A DNA stretch of 64,000 nucleotides, taken from positions 3,868-67,867 of the forward strand of contig DATNPH010000049.1 in the NCBI GenBank assembly GCA_036703315.1, read 5' to 3'. Both the position numbers and the translations under genes were made by a program. Below, piece after piece: positions 42,745 to 51,255 of this stretch. Numbering within the stretch: the first letter of the stretch is position 1; the number at the start of each line of letters is the position of its first letter. The notes beneath the pieces were generated by a model. The model worked only from the letters and a program-made list of their open reading frames with translations. It made no database searches and had not been told where the DNA came from. This DNA comes from DATNPH01 sp036703315. Its GTDB lineage: Bacteria; Cyanobacteriota; Cyanobacteriia; Cyanobacteriales; Coleofasciculaceae.

Positions 42745-43978
42745 TAGAGACGAGCTAGCATCGGCAATGCAGCGATGCCGCCTAGGTACCCTGGCTCTAT
42801 TTGAAGGTATTGACGATATTACCTTCTGCAAACAGGCACATCCAGAATTTAGCCCAGTGGGTTGGCACCTTGGTCACATTGGCTTCACGGAAGCCTTGTG
42901 GATACTAGAGCGCTGCGCTGGCTTACCCCCACTATGTCCGGAGTATCATAAGCTGTTGGCAGCTGACGGCTTGCCAAAGTGCGATCGCCAAAAGGTACCG
43001 CCACTAGAAGAAATTTGTGACTATCTGGATACGGTTAGAACCCAAGTATTGGCCTACTTGGAAACCGCGCCTCTAGAGAAGCAAGAACGCCTGTGGCGCT
43101 TTTTGCTTCAGCATGAGAGTCAGCACACCGAAACCATCGCCTTTGTTTTGCAATTACAACGTTGGCACTTGCGAGAACGGCATCAGGAGATGTGGATTCA
43201 CAGTTATAGTGCTCATATCCCATCTACCCTCCACCCTCCAGCTGAAATGCTCGAAATTCCCGCTGGTGAGTTTGAGATGGGGAACGACTCTATTGACGCC
43301 TTAGATAACGAGCGATCGCTTCACCGTGTCTACCTAGACAGCTATTGGATTGACCGCTACCCCATCACCTGTGGACAGTACAGAGTATTTATTGAGGCGA
43401 GTGGTTATCAGAACAGTCGCTGGTGGTCAACAGATGGATGGAAGTGGCTTCAAGAAAATCCCGTAAAAGAGCCTCTCTATTGGTCAGCTGACCCCACTTG
43501 GGATAACCATCCCGTCTGCGGCGTTAGCTGGTACGAAGCCGAAGCGTATGCTCAATTTGTCGGGAAGCGACTACCAACTGAGGCAGAATGGGAAAAAGCC
43601 GCAAGTTGGGATGCTGCAACTGGGCGTCGTCATACCTATCCGTGGGGAAACACAGAACCACATCTTTCCCACTGCAATCATGACAATGCCGTTGGTCATA
43701 CAACAGCCGTGGATGCCTACCCCAAGGGGCAAAGTGCCTATGGTTGCTACGACATGCTGGGCAATGTCTGGGAGTGGACAGCGAGTTGGTTCGATGGTTA
43801 CGAAGGATTTGTAGCGTATCCTTATCGGGGCTATTCCCAAACGTATTTTGACGGACAGCACCGAGTGCTTAGAGGTAGCAGCTGGGCAACACGCCCTTGG
43901 GCTATGCGTTCTAGCTTTCGTAACTGGTATTATCCCAGCGTCCGCCAGATTTTGGCAGGCTTTCGCTGTGCCCTATAA
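42719..43978 (+). CDS. egtB: Ergothioneine sulfoxide synthase EgtB
   Basis: A non-haem iron enzyme forming the C-S bond between trimethylhistidine and a thiol with O2. The N-terminal DinB-like domain supplies three histidines: His50 or His53 in GWHLGHIGF, and His132/His136 in QHESQHTE. The C-terminal FGE-sulfatase domain starts EIPAGEFEMGND and has GVSWYEAEAYA, RLPTEAEWEKAA, NVWEWTASW and GFRCAL. About 419 residues if the TTG at 42719 is used; this start falls just before the conserved region and overlaps egtC by 26 bases. An ATG at 42767 would be too late for the first helix. Coupled translation with egtC is likely. Confidence 0.9.
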   Translation: MKFTSIKSSRDELASAMQRCRLGTLALFEGIDDITFCKQAHPEFSPVGWHLGHIGFTEALWILERCAGLPPLCPEYHKLLAADGLPKCDRQKVPPLEEICDYLDTVRTQVLAYLETAPLEKQERLWRFLLQHESQHTETIAFVLQLQRWHLRERHQEMWIHSYSAHIPSTLHPPAEMLEIPAGEFEMGNDSIDALDNERSLHRVYLDSYWIDRYPITCGQYRVFIEASGYQNSRWWSTDGWKWLQENPVKEPLYWSADPTWDNHPVCGVSWYEAEAYAQFVGKRLPTEAEWEKAASWDAATGRRHTYPWGNTEPHLSHCNHDNAVGHTTAVDAYPKGQSAYGCYDMLGNVWEWTASWFDGYEGFVAYPYRGYSQTYFDGQHRVLRGSSWATRPWAMRSSFRNWYYPSVRQILAGFRCAL

Positions 43979-44013
43979 CGGTTCTCACTTGGATGAGATA
44001 CAGTCACTTGCTG

Positions 44014-44080
44014 AGCTGGGGAAGTTGGGGAAGGTAGGGAAGACACAGAATTTATCTCCCCCAGCTCCCTCATTTTCTCC
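44014..44080 (+). repeat. GGGGAAG repeat family D, copy 1
   Basis: GCTGGGGAAGTTGGGGAAGG and then GGAAGACACAGAATTTATCTCC. The same words occur on the opposite strand at 62321-62421 (GGAGATAAATTCTGTGTCTTCC). It directly precedes MITE A copy 3 and is non-coding. Confidence 0.55.
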
Positions 44081-44089
44081 TAGGACTAA

Positions 44090-44200
44090 TACCAATTGGT
44101 CTTAAAAATGACACAAATAGTCAAGGTAGTAGGTTGTAGCCTCTTTCGTAACACCTAAAACCTAATCACCGATAAGTGTCAAACGTTTAACCAAATGGTA
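44090..44200 (-). mobile_element. MITE family A, copy 3 (111 bp, reversed)
   Basis: Reverse orientation relative to the copies at 16065 and 19941: TACCAATTGGTCTTAAAAAT at the left, TTTAACCAAATGGTA at the right. It lacks about 14 interior bases in the heptamer part. It is flanked by TAA on both sides (44087-44089 and 44201-44203), a perfect 3-base target duplication. Confidence 0.85.
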
Positions 44201-44205
44201 TAAAT

Positions 44206-44874
44206 CTAGACTGTAAGCACCCAAGCGCTGCGATTGTCAGCACTGACAAAGGATGAAGGAACAATCTCGATATTTACACCCAGTGACTTGAATGTGGCGC
44301 GAATTGCGGCGGCGTGAGCCGACTCTGTAGAGCCGATGCTTGCGCCTGCCGTAATCAGGGCAGGGGTTTTTAGCTTAGCCACCTCACGGGTATAGGCGAG
44401 TGCAGCGTCAGTCTCCAAAGCCAGTGCTAGCTTGGCAATGTTTACATCTGAGTCTATGTTGCCTTCTTTGTTTTTGATGTAGGACGAGACATCATAGCTA
44501 GACTCTGCCTTAACGGCAGTGCCACCCAAACTTTGAACGGCTGTGGTTAGGGCATCACGATGTTGTTTATGGTCAGCTTGATTGCGAAGCGCTAAGGCTA
44601 AGACAGCTTTGCCAACGTCGGTGTTTGTGAGCTTACCAGCAGCAAAGTCATAAGCCCAGATCGCCTGATGTTCGTAGTAGAGTGCATTGTTGAGGATCTT
44701 GATATCATTTTGCTTATCCTCAGATGAAGCAGCCGTAGCACGATTGGCAAGGGCTGGGATTCCTATGGCACTGGCTACACCTGCGATCGCCCCAGTGACC
44801 AAAATACCGCGACGCGAAACGATGTTTGAACGTTGCGAGGGTCTTTTAGCCAAAGTAATTCTCTCCTTCTCCAT
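44206..44874 (-). CDS. Tat-exported ferritin-like domain protein
   Basis: A 222-residue protein with a twin-arginine signal (SRRGILVTGAIAGVASAIG) and probable cleavage near ALANRATA. The mature part is a helical bundle with ILNNALYYEHQAIWAYDFAAG and ALRNQADHKQHRDAL, then LALETDAALAYTREVA and STESAHAAAIRATF. These Glu/His pairs (YEHQ, DHKQH, ESAH) resemble the metal ligands of ferritin-like bundles found in exported bacterial proteins. Tat export fits a protein that loads its metal in the cytoplasm. Its role (oxidative stress, metal handling) is inferred. It lies 2 bases beyond the MITE's target duplication. Confidence 0.8.
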   Translation of the reverse strand: MEKERITLAKRPSQRSNIVSRRGILVTGAIAGVASAIGIPALANRATAASSEDKQNDIKILNNALYYEHQAIWAYDFAAGKLTNTDVGKAVLALALRNQADHKQHRDALTTAVQSLGGTAVKAESSYDVSSYIKNKEGNIDSDVNIAKLALALETDAALAYTREVAKLKTPALITAGASIGSTESAHAAAIRATFKSLGVNIEIVPSSFVSADNRSAWVLTV

Positions 44875-45265
44875 GTGGATGACTCCTAACGTTTAAACAA
44901 GCAATCTAAAGTTATATACGTTGAGTTCTCCAGCTTGGATCTATAAGAACAAAGATTTTTTGGCGTACCATTTACTACACTCAGAGTTAATATTCTGCTT
45001 GGTATGGTGTAGTTAACCCTACCTGTAAATTCATGCTCTTATGCCCTACACTCCCTGCTAAAAGCTGCATCACCCCTGTTGAGTTAAGATGCGTTTGCCC
45101 TGGAATGGAGACCTGCGACTTGCATAAAATGCGTATCGGCAGAACTTAAGATTAGCAACACTATCTCAGTTCTGCCGATTGGGTACTTGCAAAACTTACA
45201 CAAGTTCGTCAAGTACAGTTACTTGGGTAAAGGCTCTGATGCTACTTTCACAACAGAGCAGCTTT
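44875..45265. other. Gene-free region with a 12-bp inverted repeat
   Basis: Contains ATCGGCAGAACT (45135-45146) and AGTTCTGCCGAT (45168-45179), exact inverted copies 21 bases apart, which could form a stem. It lies downstream of the HET-C-like gene (its stop at 45266) and upstream of the ferritin-like gene, so it may act as a terminator for the former. No gene seen. Confidence 0.45.
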
Positions 45266-46762
45266 CTAGAGTGATCGCTCCGTCACATAAAGCTTAACAA
45301 TGGCGCGATCGCTATCTCCACTACCCTTGGAAGTCACCGCATTTGCAGGGCTATCATGTACTCCTGTAATATCCCCTGTATTGTTGTGAGAAGAAACGGT
45401 AAAATTCCAATTCAAATCGCGCTTGTTTTTAGCTGAGTTGATGTCACAGTGGTCATCATCCCCATTCACCCCACCGTCTTCATCCCATAGCTCGTAACGG
45501 TTTGAAACTTGGGTAGTTGTGGAAGGGACAAACTTGATGGTCGTCCAAGCTGGGGAAACATCAGCTTTATCGAGTTGCATTGCTTCAACAAAAGTCTGTC
45601 CGGCTACTGTGATTTTCCCGTAGAAGTCTGCTTTGCCGCCCGGATCGATTTTGGTTTCAAAAAACCCTACACTATCTTCCTTGACTTGAGGCGTTCTCAC
45701 AATAATTGCCCTTTGATTCAAAGAAGCAAGCTTTGGAACGGTGGGTACAGCAGAAGTGGGTGGGCTAATCGTAGTCCCGTCACTCTTGAGTCCATTAATC
45801 AGCAAGCGATGGATGTTGCGTACTTTGAATTCTTTCACAAACCGGGAGTCAGAAGAAGCTGTCCAACGAGCGGCGAATGCTGCAAACTCTGCTGTACTGC
45901 CACTGCCCTTGCCTTTCCAATGACCGTCGTCGCCCTTGAGTGTCACCACCCATTCGGAGAGGCGGTAAGCCGCTTCTAAGTCGAAATTTAAAGCTGAGCG
46001 GTCTGCATTACCAATACTAGAAGTCTGAACGCTGCTCCAGAACGTTTTATCGACTTCGTTCACCCAGGTACGCACTGCATTCACCCACTGCCGGGAGGCG
46101 GCATAGGCGAAAACATAAGCTTTATCCCAGTTCGGACGCACATAGGAATCTTTATTCAAGCCGCTTGTGTAATCTCCATGAGGCTGAATTCCCCCTGGAG
46201 GCTTCTTGTCGTTTGGATAGTAACCAGTGTATACCTCTGGACTACCAGGCGCTGGGGGAAAATCGAACCATGTTTCTGGACGGTAGGAACCAGTCGGGCG
46301 AGGATGAGCTTCTATCCAGTTAGAGTGGGTGTAGAAATCCTGAACCGCATGTAGCGATATACCTAAAAGGGTGAGTACCTTGAGGGCATCTCTTTCCCTC
46401 ACGGCTTGTTGGACAGCGTTGCGCGTATTTAAAGTCAGCCATCCCCAATAGTTGCGGATATTTTCAGTTGTGAAGAGATTATCGAAGTGTAGTTTCGCTA
46501 GATCCTTCTCGATGGAAGAAGTCGGGCTGCTACTGAAGTAGTCTACTAGCCAGTTCTCTACCTGAACAATCTGGGTTGGGGTATCTTGAAAACCCTCATT
46601 TTTTAATGCCTCCCTTGTTAAATCCGAATGGTGACCAGTATCAAATGCAAATGCTGGTTTGGGAAGTAATAAAAAACTCAGCAGGATTATCATTATCAAA
46701 ATCATCATTTTTAGGCTATGACGAATACGCCGCAGCCCAAAGTCAGAAAACATTGTAGTCAT
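45266..46762 (-). CDS. Secreted HET-C / zinc phospholipase C-like protein
   Basis: A 498-residue exported protein. The signal peptide is MMILIMIILLSFLLLPKPAFA (about residues 18-39), so the true start may be an internal Met. The mature N-terminus FDTGHHSDLTREAL and the core LLGISLHAVQDFYTHSNW carry the His/Asp pattern of the zinc-dependent phospholipase C / S1-P1 nuclease fold shared with fungal HET-C and bacterial tail-associated relatives. About residues 340-498 form a separate beta-rich domain with acidic DEDGGVNGDDDHCD, possibly Ca2+-binding. Expected to act outside the cytoplasm on phospholipids or as a structural HET-C protein. It is monocistronic. Confidence 0.75.
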   Translation of the reverse strand: MTTMFSDFGLRRIRHSLKMMILIMIILLSFLLLPKPAFAFDTGHHSDLTREALKNEGFQDTPTQIVQVENWLVDYFSSSPTSSIEKDLAKLHFDNLFTTENIRNYWGWLTLNTRNAVQQAVRERDALKVLTLLGISLHAVQDFYTHSNWIEAHPRPTGSYRPETWFDFPPAPGSPEVYTGYYPNDKKPPGGIQPHGDYTSGLNKDSYVRPNWDKAYVFAYAASRQWVNAVRTWVNEVDKTFWSSVQTSSIGNADRSALNFDLEAAYRLSEWVVTLKGDDGHWKGKGSGSTAEFAAFAARWTASSDSRFVKEFKVRNIHRLLINGLKSDGTTISPPTSAVPTVPKLASLNQRAIIVRTPQVKEDSVGFFETKIDPGGKADFYGKITVAGQTFVEAMQLDKADVSPAWTTIKFVPSTTTQVSNRYELWDEDGGVNGDDDHCDINSAKNKRDLNWNFTVSSHNNTGDITGVHDSPANAVTSKGSGDSDRAIVKLYVTERSL

Positions 46763-47180
46763 GGCTTTTCCTTGCAGGAATCTTTTGCCGATATGTTTTT
46801 CTAATCTGTTCTAATTTGAGGATTGTACCCATGAGTTAGTACAGGGTTTGAAGATGCTCCCGATGTATTCCCTAGTTAAAACTAAGGACTTGCAACTTAT
46901 CAGTATTTCCCTAATCCCTTGCATCCGCCATTCAAAGTCCTTGCATTGCTCAGTCGGCTAACCGTTTAAGCTGAGTCAGTTTACAGATCGAGGATTGGGC
47001 AAGAGTAATAAGGCTAACCTCTTTGCATAACCTTTGTCTAGAGGGTGAACGTCATAAAATATGAACAAAAAGTTACAATTTCCAAGCTTTAAAAATATTA
47101 ACTTGCTACTGAGATATTGCCATGCTAGTTTGAGCCATAAACAAGTAAATATTTACTTTATAAAGTGGAGAGGTAAAGTT
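46763..47180. other. Gene-free region before the FxLYD-like protein
   Basis: The upstream part serves the HET-C-like gene. An ATG at 47061 is in frame with the next gene but would add 40 residues before its signal peptide, so I leave this stretch non-coding. No hairpin of note. Confidence 0.35.
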
Positions 47181-47621
47181 TTGAAAAAGCTATTTTTAGC
47201 ACTTCTTTCGGTATTGACCTTATTTGTCACCGTAGCCTTCGCTCAAGAACCTGCATGTTTCGTAGGCTCAAAAGGGCAGAGCATTGGCTTATCCAATGCC
47301 TGCGCAAATAGCAACTCCACAGGCAAGCTGCTTTCATTTCCCGATGTTCAGATTGAGTCAGCAGATGATGGAACCTCTTTAGAGGTCAAGGGGACAGTAG
47401 CAAATTACTCTAATCAAGCTGTTCCTTTGTTGATGGTTAACTTCAACGTTATGGACAAAAAACAGGGCAGTATCCTTACCAGCGATAATGCCGTAGTACT
47501 ATCGGGTGGAGTGATTCAACCCGGAGAAGAGTTGGCTTTCAGTAAACTAATTAGCACGCTTACACTCGGGGAAAAAGTGAATAAATCTAAGCTGCGAGTT
47601 CAGGTTACTGGCTCCGTATAA
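47181..47621 (+). CDS. Exported small protein, FxLYD-like domain
   Basis: Start chosen at TTG 47181 because GGAGAGG lies about 8 bases upstream and a clean signal peptide follows (KKLFLALLSVLTLFVTVAFA, cleavage before QEPACF). The mature protein of about 125 residues has two Cys near the start and a beta-sandwich pattern (SLEVKGTVANYSNQAVPL, GGVIQPGEELAFSK) that matches the FxLYD type of extracellular domain. Role unknown. An earlier ATG at 47061 is less likely. It is alone on its strand. Confidence 0.7.
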   Translation: MKKLFLALLSVLTLFVTVAFAQEPACFVGSKGQSIGLSNACANSNSTGKLLSFPDVQIESADDGTSLEVKGTVANYSNQAVPLLMVNFNVMDKKQGSILTSDNAVVLSGGVIQPGEELAFSKLISTLTLGEKVNKSKLRVQVTGSV

Positions 47622-47699
47622 TTTTCTGGACGGTTAGGACGACTCAGTTAATCTCAAGGAGCGTCTATTTCAGCCAATATCAGCAGACGTGGCTCTAAT

Positions 47700-47930
47700 T
47701 TAGGATTTGGAATGTCCTTTTGATTCCTCCTGTTCCTCAGAAGATAGCTGGAGTGTAGTCGTATCTGATTTGGGAATAATTATCGATTCTGGTTTCTCTC
47801 CCTCATCTAAGCGTTTGGCGATTTCCATAAGGGTATCTGCGATCGCCACGGGAACTCTGATTGCCTTCGTTTCACCAAGATTCCACTTCGGTTTCCGACC
47901 ACTGTTTTCTCTGGCACCACCACGCGGCAT
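47700..47930 (-). CDS. Small conserved cyanobacterial protein with RGGARxxSGRKP motif
   Basis: A 76-residue, basic N-terminus / acidic C-terminus protein: MPRGGARENSGRKPKW, then ETKAIRVPVAIADTLMEIAKRLDEG. This small-protein type is common in filamentous cyanobacteria; the central part resembles a ribbon-helix-helix-like strand-helix unit, and the SGRKP head suggests nucleic-acid contact. I know of no proven function. It runs tail-to-tail with the exported protein gene. Confidence 0.75.
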   Translation of the reverse strand: MPRGGARENSGRKPKWNLGETKAIRVPVAIADTLMEIAKRLDEGEKPESIIIPKSDTTTLQLSSEEQEESKGHSKS

Positions 47931-48026
47931 AGTTTTCTCTTTTTATATGAAATAGTACATTTTCTTTTTTTAAGATAAGGGGAAAGAAGACGGTTAAGCA
48001 ACCACCCTTGTTTATTCCTGAGATAT

Positions 48027-48458
48027 CTAGAAAACCGCTACACGACCGTCGTCTCTAAGATAAACGGTGCGTTCGCCTGGAGGACGCCCGCCAGGACGCA
48101 CTTCTACACGTAGTGTCCTCGCGGCTGATTTCCGGATATCTATCTTCAACGGTAGTCCTATTGCATCCCACAACACTAGTGAGAAATTAGGCTCTGTTCT
48201 GCCTCCTCGCACAAAAGACATTACCTGTCCCGGACTAATGGCAAGTGGGTCAGTACTAGATATTTTTTGTAACTGAACAACGCTCTCAGTTAGGTTAACT
48301 ACCTCAATGGTAATGCGTTGTCCTGGTACAAATTGTATAGACTGCCGTCCACAACTGGTGGCAGCAACACAGGTACCAGCGTCAGCTCGCTGATAGTGTC
48401 CATCGGAGCTAATAACGAAGAAAGCTACTACTAATGCCGCTGATAGACGTTTAGACAT
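48027..48458 (-). CDS. Exported hypothetical protein
   Basis: A 143-residue protein starting at the ATG at 48458 (MSKRLSAALVVAFFVISSDG), which gives a proper signal peptide; the frame extends 9 codons further upstream without support. The mature part has an early Cys pair (GTCVAATSCGRQ) and beta-like stretches (ITIEVVNLTESVVQLQKI, LSISPGQ-like, VEVRPGGRPPGERTVYLRDDG). I do not recognise the family; the extracellular location is the only safe inference. It is about 100 bases downstream of the upstream end of the SGRKP small gene, on the same strand. Confidence 0.65.
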   Translation of the reverse strand: MSKRLSAALVVAFFVISSDGHYQRADAGTCVAATSCGRQSIQFVPGQRITIEVVNLTESVVQLQKISSTDPLAISPGQVMSFVRGGRTEPNFSLVLWDAIGLPLKIDIRKSAARTLRVEVRPGGRPPGERTVYLRDDGRVAVF

Positions 48459-48601
48459 GGAATACAGTTTAGGAATTGGTCGCACAATATGATACTCAAG
48501 ACTTATTTCTTGATGATCACGGTTGGGTGAGTTACAACGTCTGTTTTAACTCTAGGAGTATAACTCCGAGGCTGTACCCCTCGAATACTCAAATGCTGCG
48601 T

Positions 48602-48762
48602 TTGAAGAAGGCAGAGGGCAGAAGAAGGCAGAAGGCAGAAGGCAGAAGGCAGGGGGAAGTGACCCTTGCTTCTGTTCAGCCCTTAAGATTGCTTGTGCCT
48701 TCGGCATCGGGATAAATCCATAAAAGCCCTTTGCCCTCTGCATAAGAGCCTTTCTTTGTTCA
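48602..48762 (+). repeat. GGCAGAAG repeat family, copy 3
   Basis: Starts TTGAAGAAGGCAGAGGGCAG, continues as five or so AGAAGGC units, and ends TGCATAAGAGCCTTTCTTTG, matching the ends of 21016-21186. Its middle is unrelated to the other copies. Confidence 0.7.
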
Positions 48763-49277
48763 ACTGTCTGTCCGTTTTTTGAACCAGTGGCGTACCATCC
48801 CAGATTGCAGATTGGGACAGAGTAAAGGAAGTAAAATCAACAGCATGGAGGTACAGGTATATAAACTCTAGATTCATTATTCTCTATACAGATATATAGT
48901 AATAAATTGAATTCAGATGCCACCTATACCCATCCTGTTTTTAAGTTAAATTACTTCATACCCATCAAACCATTTTTAGTGTATTTACCATCACCTATTT
49001 TTCAGCTAAATTCCTTGTATTTCCCCTTAATTTCTCAAAACCGTGCCGTCTCACCTCTACTCAAGAGAGTTTGCTTCTTGATTTGAGTCAGCTAGAAAGT
49101 TAAGGAATTGGGCGTTATACCCAAATAAGTAACGCGGGAGGATAGTATCCATAATCCTTCTTAAAGCTTGTACGTTATCTCTAGTCAACGAGTCTAGTAC
49201 TTAGAAACAGCTGATGAGAGCGACGTATTGTAGTGAGAAATGACATATGTACAGCTATATACAAGGCATAGTGTTTG
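48763..49277. other. Upstream region of the APC permease gene
   Basis: An AT-rich stretch of 515 bases without reading frame. No hairpin, operator or RNA recognised; the permease promoter must be here. Confidence 0.35.
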
Positions 49278-51206
49278 ATGGCTAAACGAATTGTCTCAAG
49301 AAAACGGCTCAACAGAAAGTTCATCCACTGGTTGCTCGAAGAAGAGCGACACGAGAGCGAAGGACGACACCGCACACATCGCTGGTGGCGGGTCATGTGC
49401 TTGACGGGTGTAGATTATTTTTCAACGCTTGGCTATCAACCTGGTATTGCAGCATTGGCAGCCGGTGCTCTTTCTCCTATTGCCACCCTGATTCTGGTTC
49501 TGCTGACGCTGTTTGGGGCATTGCCGATCTACCAACGCGTTGCTGCCCAAAGTCCTCATGGTGAAGGGTCGATCGCTATGCTTGAACACTTGCTCCCCTG
49601 GTGGCAAGGCAAGCTATTCGTGCTTTGCCTACTGGGCTTTGTGGCAACCGACTTCATCATCACCATTACTCTCTCGGCGGCTGATGCTACCGCTCATATC
49701 GTCGAAAATCCGCTCATGCCCAGTTGGCTTCACCATCAGGAGATCGGTATTACCCTTGTGCTGATAGCATTGCTAGGCGCAGTTTTCATTAGAGGTTTCC
49801 GAGAAGCGATCGGTATTGCAGTCTTTCTGGTTGGAGTCTATCTACTGTTGAACTTGGTTGTCGTTAGTGTCGGTGTGTATCAGATCGTCAATCATCCATC
49901 TGTGATCGCTGACTGGCAGAGTGCACTTTTCACAAGCTATCATAACCCTTTGATGATGCTCGGCTTATCCGCCCTGCTATTCCCAAAGCTGGCATTGGGA
50001 TTGTCAGGCTTTGAGACTGGCGTCGCCGTTATGCCCCTTGTGCGGGGCAGCAGTAGCGAGACCCCTGAACACCCCAAAGGGCGCATTCGTAACACATACA
50101 AGCTGCTCACAACGGCTGCTGTAATCATGAGCTTCTTTTTGATCGCCAGCAGCTTAGTAACTACTCTACTGATTCCAGCCGCAGAATTTAAAACAGGGGG
50201 CAAAGCAAGTGGACGTGCCCTCGCCTATCTTGCACATCAGTATCTAGGTAATGGCTTTGGCACAATTTACGATCTGAGTACCATCAGCATTCTGTGGTTT
50301 GCCGGCGCATCAGCAATGGCAGGACTGCTCAATATCGTGCCTCGCTACCTGCCGCGCTATGGCATGGCACCAAATTGGGCACGGGCAACGCGACCTCTGG
50401 TGTTAGTTTATACAGTTATTGCTTTTGTTGTCACGATTATCTTCAAAGCTAATGTGGAAGCTCAGGGCGGAGCTTACGCAACTGGTGTGCTGGTGCTGAT
50501 AACCTCAGCTGCGTTTGCTGTGACCCTATCAGCCCACCGTCAGCGATCGCAGGGAGGAACGATCGCCTTTGGAATCATCGCGCTGTTGTTTGTATACACC
50601 ACGATTGTCAATATCATCGAGAGACCCGAAGGGATTAGGATCGCTGCGTTCTTCATCGGTGCCATCATCCTCACCTCGCTGGTTTCACGGGTGTGGCGGT
50701 CAACCGAACTTCGAGTAGAGCGCATCGAAATTGACGAAACGGCTCGTCGCTTGATTGATGAAGAGAGCCAGGGTGCGATCCGACTTATTGCTCATCGAAG
50801 GAATACGGGCGATGTGCGCGAGTATGCTTTAAAGGAGCAAGAGGTGCGTGAGGACCATCATATTCCGTCCACCGATTCAATCCTCTTTTTAGAGATTCGG
50901 GTATCCGATGCTTCAGAATTTGCAGGCATTATCAGAGTCAAAGGCGTGGAGGTCGATAACTACCGCATCCTGCGTGCCGAGAGTGCAGCAGTGCCTAACG
51001 CGATTGCCGCCTTACTTCTCTATCTTCGCGACGAGACGGGTAAGATCCCACATGCTTATTTCGGCTGGGCAGAGGGAAACCCAATAAAATACTTGATGCG
51101 CTTTATCTTGTTTGGTGAGGGAGATATTGCTGTGGTTACCCGTGAAGTACTCCGTAAGGCTGAGAGGAAACCTGATCGCCGTCCCGCCATCCATGTGGGA
51201 GGTTAA
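49278..51206 (+). CDS. APC-superfamily permease with C-terminal soluble domain
   Basis: A 642-residue inner-membrane transporter starting at ATG 49278 (MAKRIVSRKRLN). About 12 helices span residues 40-480, with the first-helix motif GVDYFSTLGYQPGIAA as in APC amino-acid permeases. The C-terminal 150 residues are cytosolic (VERIEIDETARRLI... SILFLEIRVSDASEF), a feature of the cyanobacterial/actinobacterial group whose substrates are poorly known; K+ or amino acids are both conceivable. Start choice: a TTG one codon earlier gives no advantage. It runs tail-to-tail with the VanX-like gene 50 bases on. Confidence 0.82.
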   Translation: MAKRIVSRKRLNRKFIHWLLEEERHESEGRHRTHRWWRVMCLTGVDYFSTLGYQPGIAALAAGALSPIATLILVLLTLFGALPIYQRVAAQSPHGEGSIAMLEHLLPWWQGKLFVLCLLGFVATDFIITITLSAADATAHIVENPLMPSWLHHQEIGITLVLIALLGAVFIRGFREAIGIAVFLVGVYLLLNLVVVSVGVYQIVNHPSVIADWQSALFTSYHNPLMMLGLSALLFPKLALGLSGFETGVAVMPLVRGSSSETPEHPKGRIRNTYKLLTTAAVIMSFFLIASSLVTTLLIPAAEFKTGGKASGRALAYLAHQYLGNGFGTIYDLSTISILWFAGASAMAGLLNIVPRYLPRYGMAPNWARATRPLVLVYTVIAFVVTIIFKANVEAQGGAYATGVLVLITSAAFAVTLSAHRQRSQGGTIAFGIIALLFVYTTIVNIIERPEGIRIAAFFIGAIILTSLVSRVWRSTELRVERIEIDETARRLIDEESQGAIRLIAHRRNTGDVREYALKEQEVREDHHIPSTDSILFLEIRVSDASEFAGIIRVKGVEVDNYRILRAESAAVPNAIAALLLYLRDETGKIPHAYFGWAEGNPIKYLMRFILFGEGDIAVVTREVLRKAERKPDRRPAIHVGG

Positions 51207-51255
51207 GGTGGAATAGCATTAACTACAGATCGCAAGAATAGGGGTAGCTGATACG

